Shown here piece by piece: positions 1 to 11,553 of a stretch of 64,000 nt of DNA. The notes under the pieces were generated by a model. It did not search any database. It had not been told where the DNA came from and saw only the letters and a program-made list of their open reading frames with translations. This DNA is from Theristus sp. LFF4_11 (lineage: Eukaryota > Nematoda > Chromadorea > Monhysterida > Xyalidae), in the NCBI GenBank assembly GCA_030248135.1, contig JASANC010000581.1, positions 1-64,000 of the forward strand, given 5' to 3'. A program made the position numbers and the translations under genes. Within the stretch, counting starts at the first letter, position 1. The number at the start of each line of letters is the position of its first letter.

Positions 1-825
1 TGCAATTTTGTATCGTGCACAATTGGTTTTTGACATGACTTTCGTATAATCAAGATAGGTGACGGTAAAATTCCAACTTCGAGGTTCTCTTGCGCATAAT
101 TTTGTACATCATTATAGATGTGTTGAAAATATTTATAACTTTTTGTTGTTCATGCGCATTCTATCTGTACCACATAAATTTATCTCCAACATACATTCAG
201 TCAATGTGACATATTCTGGGCCACTCATAAAAACATGCACGCAGAAGATGGAAACAGCAGCGAAGAAACAAACATGACAAGAATTTCACATGAACTCTGA
301 CATGAATCCATTCGCACATCATTTTCGAAGTCGCTCAGAACACTTTTGAGCAATTGTGCTAAAACCATATTTCCGTTTTAGAAACTTACACGACATATAA
401 TTTCGGGCGAAATTGTTTGTCTAAGATCAAATAAAGCGGAATGCACGACCAATTACGTACTCGAAAACGTCACACTGTCAAACTGAAAACATCTGCACGG
501 AATCTCTTGCGTACTGATACAGGTACCCAGATGTGCTGTTCGGAAATCGAAATAAAACCGATAATAACATCTAAAAACGAAAAACAACCAATCGAGAGAA
601 CTAAATGCGAGACACTAAACAACAAATCACAAGTATGCATGAAACTGCAATAATCACCGGTGGTGTCGTGACAATAAAATATGCTCATTAGAACGAGTTA
701 ACAAAGCACATGTGAAAAACAATAAACGAGCACATCGCCATGGCTCCGTTGTCACGTGTCACCATATCGATGTGACACGTTGCACAGAGCATTCGCATAG
801 CAGAAGACCAGCTGACAACAGTGTC
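1..825. other. intergenic sequence 3' of TOM70
   Basis: AT-rich sequence downstream of the TOM70 stop codon. Short open frames here have no recognisable domain, splice structure or protein-like composition. I see no repeat boundary or RNA gene. Confidence 0.5.
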
Positions 826-3800
826 CTAGCGAGCGGTTGCCGCTGTCATGCCCGGGATCTGCATGCCGAGTGTCTTCGCGGCGTGTATCTGCGAGGCAGC
901 CGCCTCTCGCAGCCCAATCAGATGCACCATCTCAAGCTCCGTGCGCGCCAGATTCAGCGCGCGGTCGTAATATTCCAACGCGAGACCGATGTTGCCGCTG
1001 AAACAGACACACTGACGACACACACACGAGACAAAAACACACGCATGGGCCGCTTTTGCATACGCATCCGTTGCATTTCCAGTCGCGAGCACTTGCTTCG
1101 GTGCGGCATGCGGCATGCCCCGAAAACGAGCACGCCCGCGCCGTGAAGCAACGCGGTGCCCCACGCACCATGCACGTGTGCACTGCAGGCATTTGCGGCA
1201 ATGTGCTCGCGTGTACCGCATAGGCACTGCAGTGTACAAGCGTCTGAGCGAGCCTTCATTCTGGAATCTGGACGCGGTCGAAACACACAACGCTCACATG
1301 CAGCCTCGCTGCATCGATGCAGCAGCCTTCCGCAGTGGCGACCACGAACAACACAAACAGAGCACCGTGTGGCCGCCAAGTGCAACCTAGGCGCGCACAA
1401 ACGTCTGCTCGTACCGTTGCAGTTCGAGTCCGCCGATTGTGTCGTACGCAAACTCGCAGTGTGGATCGACCTCCAGCGCACGTCGCATCACCGAAATCGC
1501 ACGGTCAAAGTCCTCTGTGCGTGCCATCTCGAGCAGACTGCAAAGCAATGCAAGACGTTCTCGACGAAACTGGTCTTTAGCGCTCTCTGAGATTTACACA
1601 ACTGCCAGCTGTTTTGACATACAAGGTATGCACAGGAGAAGTCAAATGACACAATTTCTTTTCCAGAAAAAAGTTTCGCCCTCGAAAAAAATTGCCGTTC
1701 AATGAACGTTTGTTACCCCATGTGAACGTGAATGTTTGCGTTTGTCGGCTGCAGCTGCACTGCCTTTTTGAACATGTCCGCTGCGCTCGCGTAGTCGCCG
1801 CGTTCTGCGTAAACCTGCGACACGTTTTTTGAAGGCAACCTTTTCAAAGACCACTACAAACCAAAAACCACTTGCCAGATCAAACAAATCAAGACGTATT
1901 TTTTCAAACTTTAAAATCAACCAAGTTGCAAAAAGGTTCTCTGCATTTGGGAGCTGGCCAAAACACAATGCATTCTGGAATTTGAATTTGACATGCTGAT
2001 TGGCTGCATCCAGCTGATTGGTCCAATTCGTCAGCCCTATTTCGGTAACAACCAATCATCTAATGTCTACAATTTACATTTCGACAGCACCAATTTTTTA
2101 CCTGTCCCAGCAGAGCGTATCCCTCAACACAGTCCGGAAAATCGTTCACAATTTTCTCAAACTTCAAAATTGAATTGTTCAACTGCGACGTGCTTTCACC
2201 AGCGGTCGCCGCTCGATACTCGGCGTACGCTGCTTGCACCCTAAAAGAAAAGAAAATAAACCAAAAAAATCTTAATCGGCCAGAGACCAGAGAGAAGTAA
2301 AGCGGTTTTGTATTTGCGATGTGTGGTTCGAACATGTCAATTAAAAATTCGGGAAAACCCGACCGCGCCACATCGAAATCCGGTCGCAGTTGCGCGCACC
2401 GCTTGAAGTCGTCCTTCGCTGCGTTCACCTGGTTGTCAAGCAGCAGCAGCTGCCATCAAAAGCATTTGCATTAACAGTTGATTTCTAAAACAGCCACCTC
2501 ATAAAAACCAAAACACGATGCCGTTGAATTTTGTTTTCAACATTACTGACCTGTCCTCGATGGTGGTAAATATCGGCATTATTTTGGTCGACTTTTTCGG
2601 CCAACGTGAAGTCCTGCATTGCATCGTCCTTCTTGCCTGACTGCATGTGAAACGAGCCACGCTTGATGTACGCATTCACGAGTAGCTGAGAAAAACAGCA
2701 CAAAAAATGAAAATGTAAAAAATGCTGCACTGAGCCGTTTGAGTGTTTTGGCCTGAAAAACTTCAACATATCTTTGCATGAAAGAAAATATAATTGACTG
2801 CTGTCAGTGGACGTGGCGTCAGAAAAAAGTTTATTTCGGAATTGAAGCAAATGTTTTCACAAAAAATAGTGCTAAATATAAAACAGCGCAATTCAGCGTG
2901 ATCGGATCGATTGGAATTCCACAAAAAAAGTTTTTGCTGGCATGTGGCACTCCAAGCCGTTTACCACGTTGACCCTGATGCCCGCGAACCTTCTTTTTCG
3001 CGTCTTTCTCCTCGGCGGTGAGATTGTTGAACAAGGCGAAGAACATCTGAAAGTCGGCGGCGGCGCGTTTCGCGTGTCCCTGAATGAGGCTGATCGTGGC
3101 ACGCACCAGCAGCGCCTGCAGCTTCTCGGGCGCCTCTGCCTCGATCTCGTCCGAGCAGGCGGCAGCGACGCCGTCGTACTGCTTGCGGCGCAGCAGCACG
3201 CGCGCTTTCGCTAGACCTTTCACGTCTGGCCTGTCAACACATCAGATGACATATTGCAGAAAGAAATATTGCTCACATATTCGTTTGTATATTGATTCCA
3301 GAGCTGAGTTCGGTGCAAATCAGGTTTCTGAACTCTGTTGCCGAAAAAAGCTTTAATACAAAAAAAATATTGTTTTTCGCGTCGCTCAGCCGCTCACACA
3401 CAGCACAGAATATTTTAATATTTAAAAATAAAAATAGCAAAAAACACTCATCACCCCATCGGCAGTGCGGCGCTTTTGATTTCGATCAACGTCGGATCTT
3501 CACAGAACGAGCTCAGGTATGAATCGACAAACGAAGTCGACAGCGGAACGGTGTAGTCGTCGCCACGTTTCTGACAAAAGGCGCACACAAGCTTCGCGAA
3601 ATAGTAAAACTGGGCCATGAACAACAACAACAAAAGAAAAAACGGCATTCATGAAGCAGCACGAATACACTAAATGTCACAAAATACTGCTTCATGAATG
3701 CCGCCGCTTTTTGCGCGAGTACTCAAAGAAATAAAGTGGAAAGATTGACCGCTTGACTGGTACTAAGCTTGGATTATCGCCAAATAAAGCTATTTTCCAC

Positions 3801-6800
3801 CGAGCGAAGCAAACGGACTAGAGCAAGAGGAAAGAGTAGCGACCTTGATGATGTCCTTTGCCTTGATTTCAGCCAGTTTCCTGAGCACTTCATCCGTTCG
3901 CTGCATTGTTGTTTCGTTACTGAATTTCTCCAGCACAGCGAGAACCGTGAAATCTGAGCGGTCGAAAAAAATGTACAAGCTCAGCTGTTAAAATTAAATC
4001 CACACACACCCACCAACAAACGGTGCTTTTGACACGTTTTATATTTTTAACCAGCTTTCAACCGATATTAAATGACAACAAAGCAAAACAAAACATCCGA
4101 CAAACAGCAACCACGCAACCATGAAACGAGTCTTCGTATTTCTCCAGCTTCTGGTTTGCCTCCGCACGTCGTTTATAAGCTTTGTTGTAGTCTGGCTTGT
4201 TGGCAATCGCAAGCGAACATTGCTCTACAACATCCTCAAGCTTGCCCTGCAATAATGCAGTTCAAACCCCGACTGATTTCAGAAAATACTTAACTTTGAA
4301 AATTGAAAGACAGTCCGGTGTTTATACACAAAAGTTCTTGTCATACCAGTTTTCAACAGCATTCGAAAAGCGACTGGCTGCACTGGAATCGAGATGCTGA
4401 TTGGCTATACAAACTTCAAACCATGTTGACTTGATGCCGCAAATCAACGGGTCACACACTTGAATTGAAAAATGGTGCAAAATGGTTACCAATCTCTCGT
4501 AGCACGCCGCCCGATTGTGATAGCAGATCGCCAAGTCTGATTTCCTGTTTGCAGCCGCTGGCGTTGGCGAGTCTCCAAACGAGCGTTTCGCAGTCAGCTG
4601 TTCGATCGCTTTCGAATAAAGCTCAATTGCCTTCTCGTAGTCGCCACCTTTGAACGCAGCGTTGCCGTCAGACTTCAACTTTGATGCAGTCAGTTGCCCT
4701 GAAAAGTGACTCGTCAAACCGGCACAAACGTCCATACTAGGGTTAGGGGCTTTGAAAAAAATTTTTTATTTTTTTCGTTTTTTTTTTAAAAATTTGGATT
4801 TTTTTTTTTCAAACTTAAAAAAAAAATTTGAAAAATTTTTCTTCTACTTTGCTCTGAAAATTCGATTTATGGCATAATTTTTTGAAAGTTCAAACCAAAT
4901 TTTCTTCCCAACTTCTTTGTGTGCTTAGGTACATGTCATTATTTGGTCATTTTGACCGACGTACTCCATGTTTTTCGATTTGGATGACTTCTAGAGTCAA
5001 TTTTTAGCGTTGAAATGACTTAACTGAATTGAAATATCGTTTCAGAAATCGTTTTCTTGCAACTTAGAACATGTTTTTTCAGTCGGTAGGCCATGAGATG
5101 AACATGATATCTTGTTGATTGGCGTATGTTATAGGTCTACAATGGAGTTGTGCGATATATTGTTAAACAATTGGAGCGGAGATGTTGGTTAATACCACAT
5201 CACACGACCGTTTTTCAGATACCCGATAACATGGCCACATGTTAAAACTTGCGTGCTGAGCTAAACTAACGTGTTAAACTTGCGTCTGTCAGTTGCCCGC
5301 AACGTGATCGCGAAATCATGGTACGTGTTTTCGATACGATGATTTGAAGAGTGGGCTCTCGCCATGTGGCAGATAGCATAGCTGGTTGAACCTGAAAGTA
5401 AGTGTCTTGGGGGGGGGGGGCGACCGGGTCGACAGGGGTTGCCGACTTAGCTACAGCAAACAGGAATTTTTGAACACAGTCAAATTTTGGTAATTTTCTA
5501 AAGAGGAACAACTAAGAACGGTTCAATATTCAAGTACACGTCGAAAATTGTCCTGTTTTACTGTTGAAAATGCAACTTTCCCTCTATGAAATGGACATAA
5601 TTTCAATAAAACACGATTTTCGCTCTTATAGTTTTCCGGATCGTTCTGAAAATAGTCTAGATGAACTCAGCTCGACGAGACGCTTCGAACAAACCTAACT
5701 TGTAAAAAAAATTTTTTTTTTTTAAATTTTTTTTTTAATTTAAAAAAAAATCCGGATTTTTTTTCCCCTAACCCTAGTCCATACCCAGCAAAGCCAGTGT
5801 GCAACACACCGGTTTCTTCGTTCGTCGGACTGACTCTGCCGGCTGCGACCGTTTGGTCATCTTCTTGGCCTCGATGACTCGGCGGCACAATCGCAAATGG
5901 TTTTCCAGCAGATGATTCCTAAAAAAGTGCAAAAAACCGTTCACTGTGCAAGTTCAGAACAGGCTCACGGGCACGGCACGGCCCGGCCACAAATGCATTT
6001 TCATTTTTCCTGACACATAAAAGAAATGAAAAACAACGCATGTGAAAGTGTGCATTCGGTCAAACCGAACCAGGCCCATTCAAGCTGGGCACGACGGTTG
6101 AAGCAGGCCCATTCAAAGATAGTCCCGGTCCCGCACCCGCTCCCTACTAAGGGCACATGTGTGGGACTCAGTTTTCCGCGTGACCAGACCAGAGTTCTCT
6201 GGGGCTCAGTTCTCTTTTCCTCTTTTCCTGCAGCCCGGCTGAAAAAATTTGGTGGGCGGCAGAAGCGAAAGTGCGGGGGGTGGGGGGGGTCCATTCCCCC
6301 CCTCAGCCGAAAATCATGCCCGTGCACGGGCAGATACCCGTGTACCCCCCTCTTCCCTTTACCTCGACACGGGTACTAGACTCCCCCCCCCGCGAGAAAA
6401 CACGGGATCGCACCCCCCCCCCCTTACGGTGGTCAATCTCATCTCAATTGTTTCCAAAATTACCGTAATTTTTGCATTTTTCTTGACGTTTGTGTCTGTC
6501 CCTACATAGATTTTATTGTTTCTGACCAAACAAGCAGCTTGTTTGCACAAAATATTCTGTATTTTACAAGAATTTCTGTGTTTTTCTAAGGCAAAAATTT
6601 GGTATCACCCGTGCGATCCCGTGCACCCCCCCCCTCACGAAATTTTTCTGCCAGTGCACCCCCCCCTCAGGAAAATTTGCTGCCCGTGCACCTGACCTCT
6701 AAAATTTGGCAAACACCCGCCCCTCACCCAAGGTCACGCTTTCGCTACTGGTGGGCGGGCCTGCTCCGGCCGACACGACGGGGCCTAGGGTGGGTTGGGT

Positions 6801-7127
6801 TCACCGCCGCAGCGCAGCGCAGCCTGCTCTGAAAGTTTGACTAAAACCCCACCCAACGTCCATAAAGCAGAGAGTGAGAGAGAGACTGAGACTCAAGCAC
6901 TCAGACTCAGACCACTCAGCCACTTCCAAACTAAAATAAAAACAACGTTACAAGAGAAAACATCCAAAAAGACTAACCGAAGAAACGCCCGGCTGTCTGC
7001 GATTGAAGTAATAATAAGCAGCGCCAGCGGATCCAACGGCCACGACGACGCCACCGCCAATCATCGCCCATTTCTTCCAGTCGTCGCCGACTGATCTTAT
7101 GACCACGTCGCGGTACGTCTCAAACAT
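826..7127 (-). CDS. TOMM70: TOM70, mitochondrial import receptor subunit (complete, 13 exons, 604 aa)
   Basis: Outer-membrane receptor that takes Hsp70/Hsp90-bound preproteins, such as carrier precursors, for the TOM complex. Minus-strand exons: 7127-6978, 5918-5810, 4698-4490, 4246-4120, 3953-3844, 3570-3455, 3230-2990, 2685-2551, 2449-2364, 2240-2102, 1814-1717, 1537-1415, 997-826. All phases agree and the sum is 1815 nt; human TOM70 is 608 aa. Exon 1 (from MFETYRDVV) carries a hydrophobic anchor at about residues 21-41 followed by NRR, the expected N-in signal anchor. Exon 2 is a polar linker. TPR units start near residue 90 (SDGNAAFKGGDYEKAIELYS) and continue to the C-terminus, including NADIYHHRGQ and NIGLALEYYDRALNLA. 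Transposons sit in intron 1 (6260-6750) and intron 2 (4738-5776), and another ends 40 bp before the ATG. The linker frame in exon 2 is the least certain part, because a second donor near 5785 is possible. Confidence 0.93.
4738..5776. mobile_element. non-autonomous hAT-like element, family A (copy 1), in TOM70 intron 2
   Basis: The ends are TAGGGTTAGGGG and its inverse CCCCTAACCCTA. An exact 8-bp duplication GTCCATAC flanks them at 4730-4737 and 5777-5784. An 8-bp target duplication with TAGGG ends is typical of hAT transposons. Length is 1039 bp, with AT-rich homopolymer arms. An 81-codon minus-strand frame at 5266-5511 recurs unchanged in the second copy, but it resembles no transposase I know. 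Confidence 0.88.
6260..6750. mobile_element. G-tract hAT-like MITE, family C, in TOM70 intron 1
   Basis: The element runs from CAGAAGCGAAAGTGCGG to the inverse CGCTTTCGCTACTG, 491 bp, with an exact 8-bp duplication GTGGGCGG at 6252-6259 and 6751-6758. Its interior has many runs of 7-9 C on this strand (G on the other). It also carries a palindromic GCCCGTGCACGGGC near 6320. Confidence 0.87.
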
Positions 7128-7167
7128 TGCGATTGCTTGCTGCTTGTTCTTACTGAATCCTGCATGT

Positions 7168-9003
7168 CAGTAGCGAAAGCGGGACCTCGGGTGAGGGGGG
7201 GGGGGGGTGTTTGCCTAATTTTAGAGGGGGGGGTCAGCAGGTGCCATCTCGGTGAGGGGGGGGGTGCACGGGCAGCACATTTTCCTGCGGGGGGGGCACT
7301 GGCAGAAAAATTTCGTGAGGGGGGGTGCACGGGATCGCACCAAATTTTTGCCTCAGAAAAACACAGAAATTCTTGTAAAATACAGAATATTTTGTGCAAA
7401 CAAGCTGCTTGTTTGGTCAGAAACAACAAAATATATGCAGGGACAGACACAAACGTCAAGAAAAATGCAAAAATTGCGGTATTTTTGGAAAAAAATGAGA
7501 AGAGATTGACCACCGTGAGGGGGGGGGTGCGATCCCGTGTTTTCTCGCGGAGGGGGGTGGGGGGAGTCTAGTACCCGTGTCGAGGTAAAGGGGGGAGGGC
7601 TGGGGGGGTACACGGGTATCTGCCCGTGCACGGGCAGGATTTTCGGCTGAGGGGGGGGGGGGGGTGGACGACTAGGGTTGTTAAACAAAAATGAAAATTT
7701 TTTTTTTTTTAAAAAAAGTGATTAAAAAAAAACAAAAATGCCGATTTTAAAAAAAAAAAAAATTCGAAAAATTTTCCTCTAATATGCTCTGAAAACCTCA
7801 ATTTTGGCACAATTTTTCGAAAGTTCAACAAAAATTTTCTTTGATTATACCTCGTAAAACCTTTAGCAGTCGATTTTGGGCCGTTTTACCGACTGATTTT
7901 AGGCTTCGACAACATCTGCGATGAAGTTTTTGAGCGTCCCAAAGCTTAGCCTACCATTTCCGATGCAGATAAGGTGACGATTAGCCTCGCAGAGCGTCCG
8001 ATTGTGCTCGCTGCACCGTTTGCAAGCGCCACGTTGTCTGGTTGCTGCTTCGTGTCGTGTCGTCGCGACACCATCAGAAGAATTGATCGAATTTCAAGGC
8101 GGTATGTTTGTCTTCACTTTAGCATTAGCTTAGCTGGGGACAATTAGTGACGTTTTGGAGGTCAAAACACAAGAAGAGGCATGGTGACGGTTTGGAAAAT
8201 GGGTAATTGAGGTCACCAAAACAAAATCTGCAAAGTTCCGCCATACGGGTGTCATTCGGGAGGCGCTTGCATATCATATGTGGTTCTTCGGACTCCCTGA
8301 TTGATTTAGCACAACTTTGATTTTTGAAATTTTTTTTTTTTTTTAAATTTTTTTTCTTAAAAAAAAAACAAAAATGACGATTTTTGTTTTTTTTAACAAC
8401 CCTATGGACGACCCCCCCCACCCCCAGTAGCGAAAGCGGGACCTCGGGTGAGGAGGGGGGGGGTGTTTGCCTAATTTTAGAGGGGGGGGGTCAGGTGCCT
8501 TCTCGGTGAGGGGGGGGTGCACGGGCAGCAAATTTTCCCGAGGGGGGGGGGGTGCACTGGCAGAAAAATTTCGTGAGGGGGGGTGCACGGGATCGCACGG
8601 GTAATACCAAATTTTTGCCTTAGAAAAACACAGAAATTCTTGTAAAATACAGAATATTTTGTGCAAACAAGCTGCTTGTTAGGTCAGAAACAACAAAATA
8701 TATGCAGGGACAGACACAAACGTCAAGAAAAATGCAAAAATTACGGTATTTTTGGAAAAAATTGAGATGAGATTGACCACCGGGGGGGGGGGGTGCGATC
8801 CCGTGTTTTCTCGCGGAGGGGGGGGGGGGTGGGGGGAGTCTAGTACCCGTGTCGAGGTAAAGGGGGGAGGGGGGGTACACGGGTATCTGCCCGTGCACGG
8901 GCAGGATTTTCGGCTGAGGGGGGGGGGGGGGTGGACGGTGGACCCCCCCCACCCCCCCCCCGCACTTTCGCTACTGCCCACCCCCCCCGCACTTTCGCTA
9001 CTG
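7168..9003. mobile_element. tandem pair of family C hAT-like MITEs, interrupted by a family B element
   Basis: The outer ends are CAGTAGCGAAAGCGGG and its inverse CTTTCGCTACTG, with an exact 8-bp duplication CTGCATGT at 7160-7167 and 9004-9011. Two similar units in the same orientation (7168-7664 and 8425-9003) are separated by the inserted 7673-8404 element. Each has many runs of 7-14 G and the GCCCGTGCACGGGC palindrome. The left end lies only 40 bp upstream of the TOM70 start codon. Confidence 0.85.
7673..8404. mobile_element. non-autonomous hAT-like element, family B, nested in a family C element
   Basis: The ends are TAGGGTTGTTAAA and its inverse TTTAACAACCCTA, 732 bp, flanked by an exact 8-bp duplication TGGACGAC at 7665-7672 and 8405-8412. 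The interior has a moderately GC-rich core (about 7900-8290) between AT-rich arms. No long coding frame is present, so it would need transposase from elsewhere. Confidence 0.88.
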
Positions 9004-9014
9004 CTGCATGTGTG

Positions 9015-10585
9015 TGGCGATTTGTATACATACTTAAAAGTGATTTTTTTGATTCCTGATCAGAGGTTGCTTGCAATGAGTCGTTGTAGGTTCCTAATCC
9101 TAAACCTAATCCTAATCCTAAGCCAATCCTAAGCCAAGCCTTTTTGATAAGGTGAAAATGATTAATTTAGTTTTTGCATTTTTTTCTTTCCTGTGTTAAA
9201 GGGCAGGGGCCACCGCCACTGCACATGCACCTGTTTTAATAATGATGCATTACGGTGTGTGGCTGTGTGACGTGAGGTGGCACAAAATCAAGCTTTTAAA
9301 AAATCAACAGACCCCACGTCCCCACCCCCCCCCCCCCCCACCGATCCACGACAAGGGCTAGGAAGGAGGAGGGTTCCAATTTTTTTCCAAAAGCTTCATT
9401 ACTACAGCGCCGTGAAGCTTCATAAGTCACGTCACGGGAATGGGAATGAGAGAATGTGAACCCCGACCCCGATACTGTACAACTTCGCCCATTTGCACCA
9501 ATTCATGCAGGCATGTGTTCAATTGCGACCTGAAGAGTTGCAGCCAGGGGTCGAGATGGGGGCAGTACCGTGGGCCCAAAACAATTTTCGAAGGGGGGGG
9601 GGGGGTATGGTGCCGTGGGGGGGGGGGGTGCCGACCAAAAAGTGAGGGGGGGTCCAACCTATGGTAACGTGGGACCCCCCCCATGGGAGTCCCATGGGGG
9701 GGGGTGCGTTTTTTCAAAATTTTCTGTGGGGGGGGTCCACCCCCCCCCCACCCCCATGATAATTTTTCGCTTAAATTTTGAAGGAAAAACGCTAAATTTT
9801 GCTGCAAAATCGTTGAAATTACAATGAAGATGGTCAAGTTATCATATATTCAGCTTATATTATGGACTTTATAGACAAAAAATCATGATTTTCGAAAAAA
9901 AATTTAGTGTGTACGGAAAATTTTGGGGGGGGGTCTCCGCCAGACAAAATTTCATGGGGGGTGTGGGGGGGGGGGTGTCGGCCAAATTTTCGAGGGGGGG
10001 TCCGATGGGGGGGGGGTGCCCGGTTTTAGGGGGGGTGGCACGGTGCCCCCCCCACCCCCCCCCCACCCGACGGTCTCTGGTGCTCTGGGGGGGGGTGTAT
10101 TTAAAAATTCATATTTAAAAATTTTGAAAAAATGATTTTTGATTTTCGATCAGATAACGCTTGCAATGAAGTCGTTGTAGGTTCCTAATCCTAAATCTAA
10201 TCCTAATCCTAAGCCAAGCCTTTTTTATAAGGTGAAAAAGGATCAAATTGGTTTTCGCATTTTTTTCTTTCCTGTGTTAAAGAGGAAGAGGACCACCTCC
10301 ACCGTACATGTACTTTTAAATATGAAGCCGTACGCGCCCACGGTACTGGATGGGCGTAATGCATCATTATTAAAACAGCTGCATCTGCAGTTCCGGTGCT
10401 CCTCCTCCAAAACACAGGAAAGAAAAAAATGCAAAAACTAAATTGATCATTTTCACCTTATCAAAAAGGCTTGGCTTAGGATTAGGATTAGGTTTAGGAT
10501 TAGGAACCTACAACGACTCATTGCAAGCAACCTCTGATCAGAAATCAAAAAAATCACTTTTAAGAATGTATACAAATCCTGGATG
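9015..10585. mobile_element. long-inverted-repeat element with telomere-like (TTAGGA) motifs
   Basis: The arm at about 9015-9265 is repeated inverted at about 10349-10585. Both contain ATTTGTATACAT, TGATCAGAGGTTGC and a degenerate CCTAATCCTAA array next to AAGCCAAGCCTTTTT. A third arm in the forward direction lies at about 10130-10320. A family D element occupies 9563-10348. Outer boundaries are approximate and I found no clean target duplication. Confidence 0.6.
9563..10348. mobile_element. G-tract hAT-like element, family D
   Basis: It begins CAGTACCGTGGGCC and ends with the inverse CCCACGGTACTG. The flanks are GATGGGGG (9555-9562) and GATGGGCG (10349-10356), a 7-of-8 match for a target duplication. 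It has dense runs of 6-12 G. The mid-section is AT-rich (TTTTTCGCTTAAATTTTGAAG) and is shared with copies at 35541, 37371, 38600 and 54634. Confidence 0.7.
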
Positions 10586-10607
10586 GGGGCGGGGGGGGGG
10601 GTGGGGG

Positions 10608-11308
10608 TAGAGATGTCAAAAAAATTCCTATTTTTTTTCTTCAAAAAAATTTTTTTTTTTAATTAAAGTTGTTCAGAATTTTTCAGGGAGTCCGAATATC
10701 ACCATCTGAGGAGCCACCGACTTACCATATGACCCCCACTCATATGGGAGGAGGGTGAAAATTTCAGACTTGGTTTCGGCGACCCCATTTTCCCACCGAC
10801 GACATCACGTCTCGTGTTTTGCCTCTCAATTCACCTCAAATAACACGGAAACAAGTTCAACAACAAACCGGTGTGATCATGCTGACGACACGAGGCGAAG
10901 AAACAGCAACGAGCAACCAACGAAGTTACGCTTGCAGTGGCAGACAGTGCAATTCGAGATCCTGAAAAACGATGCATAAATGTGAGTTCTCTGCTTCTAT
11001 CTCACCTTAGCGGCATCGGAATTTGTTGAACTAGCCTTTGCGACGCTCAAGTATTTCAATGCGCGAGTCGATCATCACTCACCAAGGCTGAAAACAGTCG
11101 ATAAATCGATCCACCTGCAGCGTTGAAGACTAAGTGACAAGGTAAAGTCAAAGAAAATTTTTGTTGAACTTTCAAAAAATTATGCCAAAAATGGCATTTT
11201 TCAGGGCACATTAAAGAAAAAATTTCAAAAATTTTTAATAAAAAAATAAAAAATGCTTATTTTTTACTTAAAAAATATAAAAAAAATTTTTTGACCGTTA
11301 CATCTCTA
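10608..11308. mobile_element. non-autonomous hAT-like element with TAGAGATGT ends
   Basis: It starts TAGAGATGTCAAAAAAATT and ends ACCGTTACATCTCTA, 701 bp, with an exact 8-bp duplication GGTGGGGG at 10600-10607 and 11309-11316. It is inserted inside another G-rich repeat, whose two halves lie at about 10573-10607 and 11309-11490. The core is single-copy-like sequence with no convincing coding frame. Confidence 0.8.
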
Positions 11309-11500
11309 GGTGGGGGGTACCCCCCCAACCAAGTCGACTTCCCCCCACCCGGGCAAACCCCCCCCCAAATTTTGGTCAAAATACCCCCCCTCTCCAATTT
11401 GGGGGGGGGGCAGAGCCCCCCCTCCCAGATTTCGACCTTCCAAACCCCCCCTACCAAATCCTGACCGTCTGACCACCCCCCCTTTGATTTTGACTTTCGA
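11309..11500. repeat. G/C-tract repeat fragment
   Basis: Runs of 6-9 C or G alternate with short AT-containing words such as AACCAAGTCGACTT and CCAAATT. It is related to the tract at 12727-13010, so both are probably remnants of one repeat family split by the 10608-11308 insertion. No coding signal. Confidence 0.6.
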
Positions 11501-11553
11501 TGGAGACATTTTCTCTTGTATATCTCTATATTTCTCTCATATGTAGGTATCTA

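Noticed and set aside
712..1590. Several overlapping frames of 90-175 codons on both strands
   Set aside because: They are other-frame shadows of the last two TOM70 exons and the GC-rich sequence between them.
8620..9132. Pro/Gly-rich frames across the G tracts
   Set aside because: Runs of G or C give poly-Gly or poly-Pro in any frame. They are transposon sequence, not genes.
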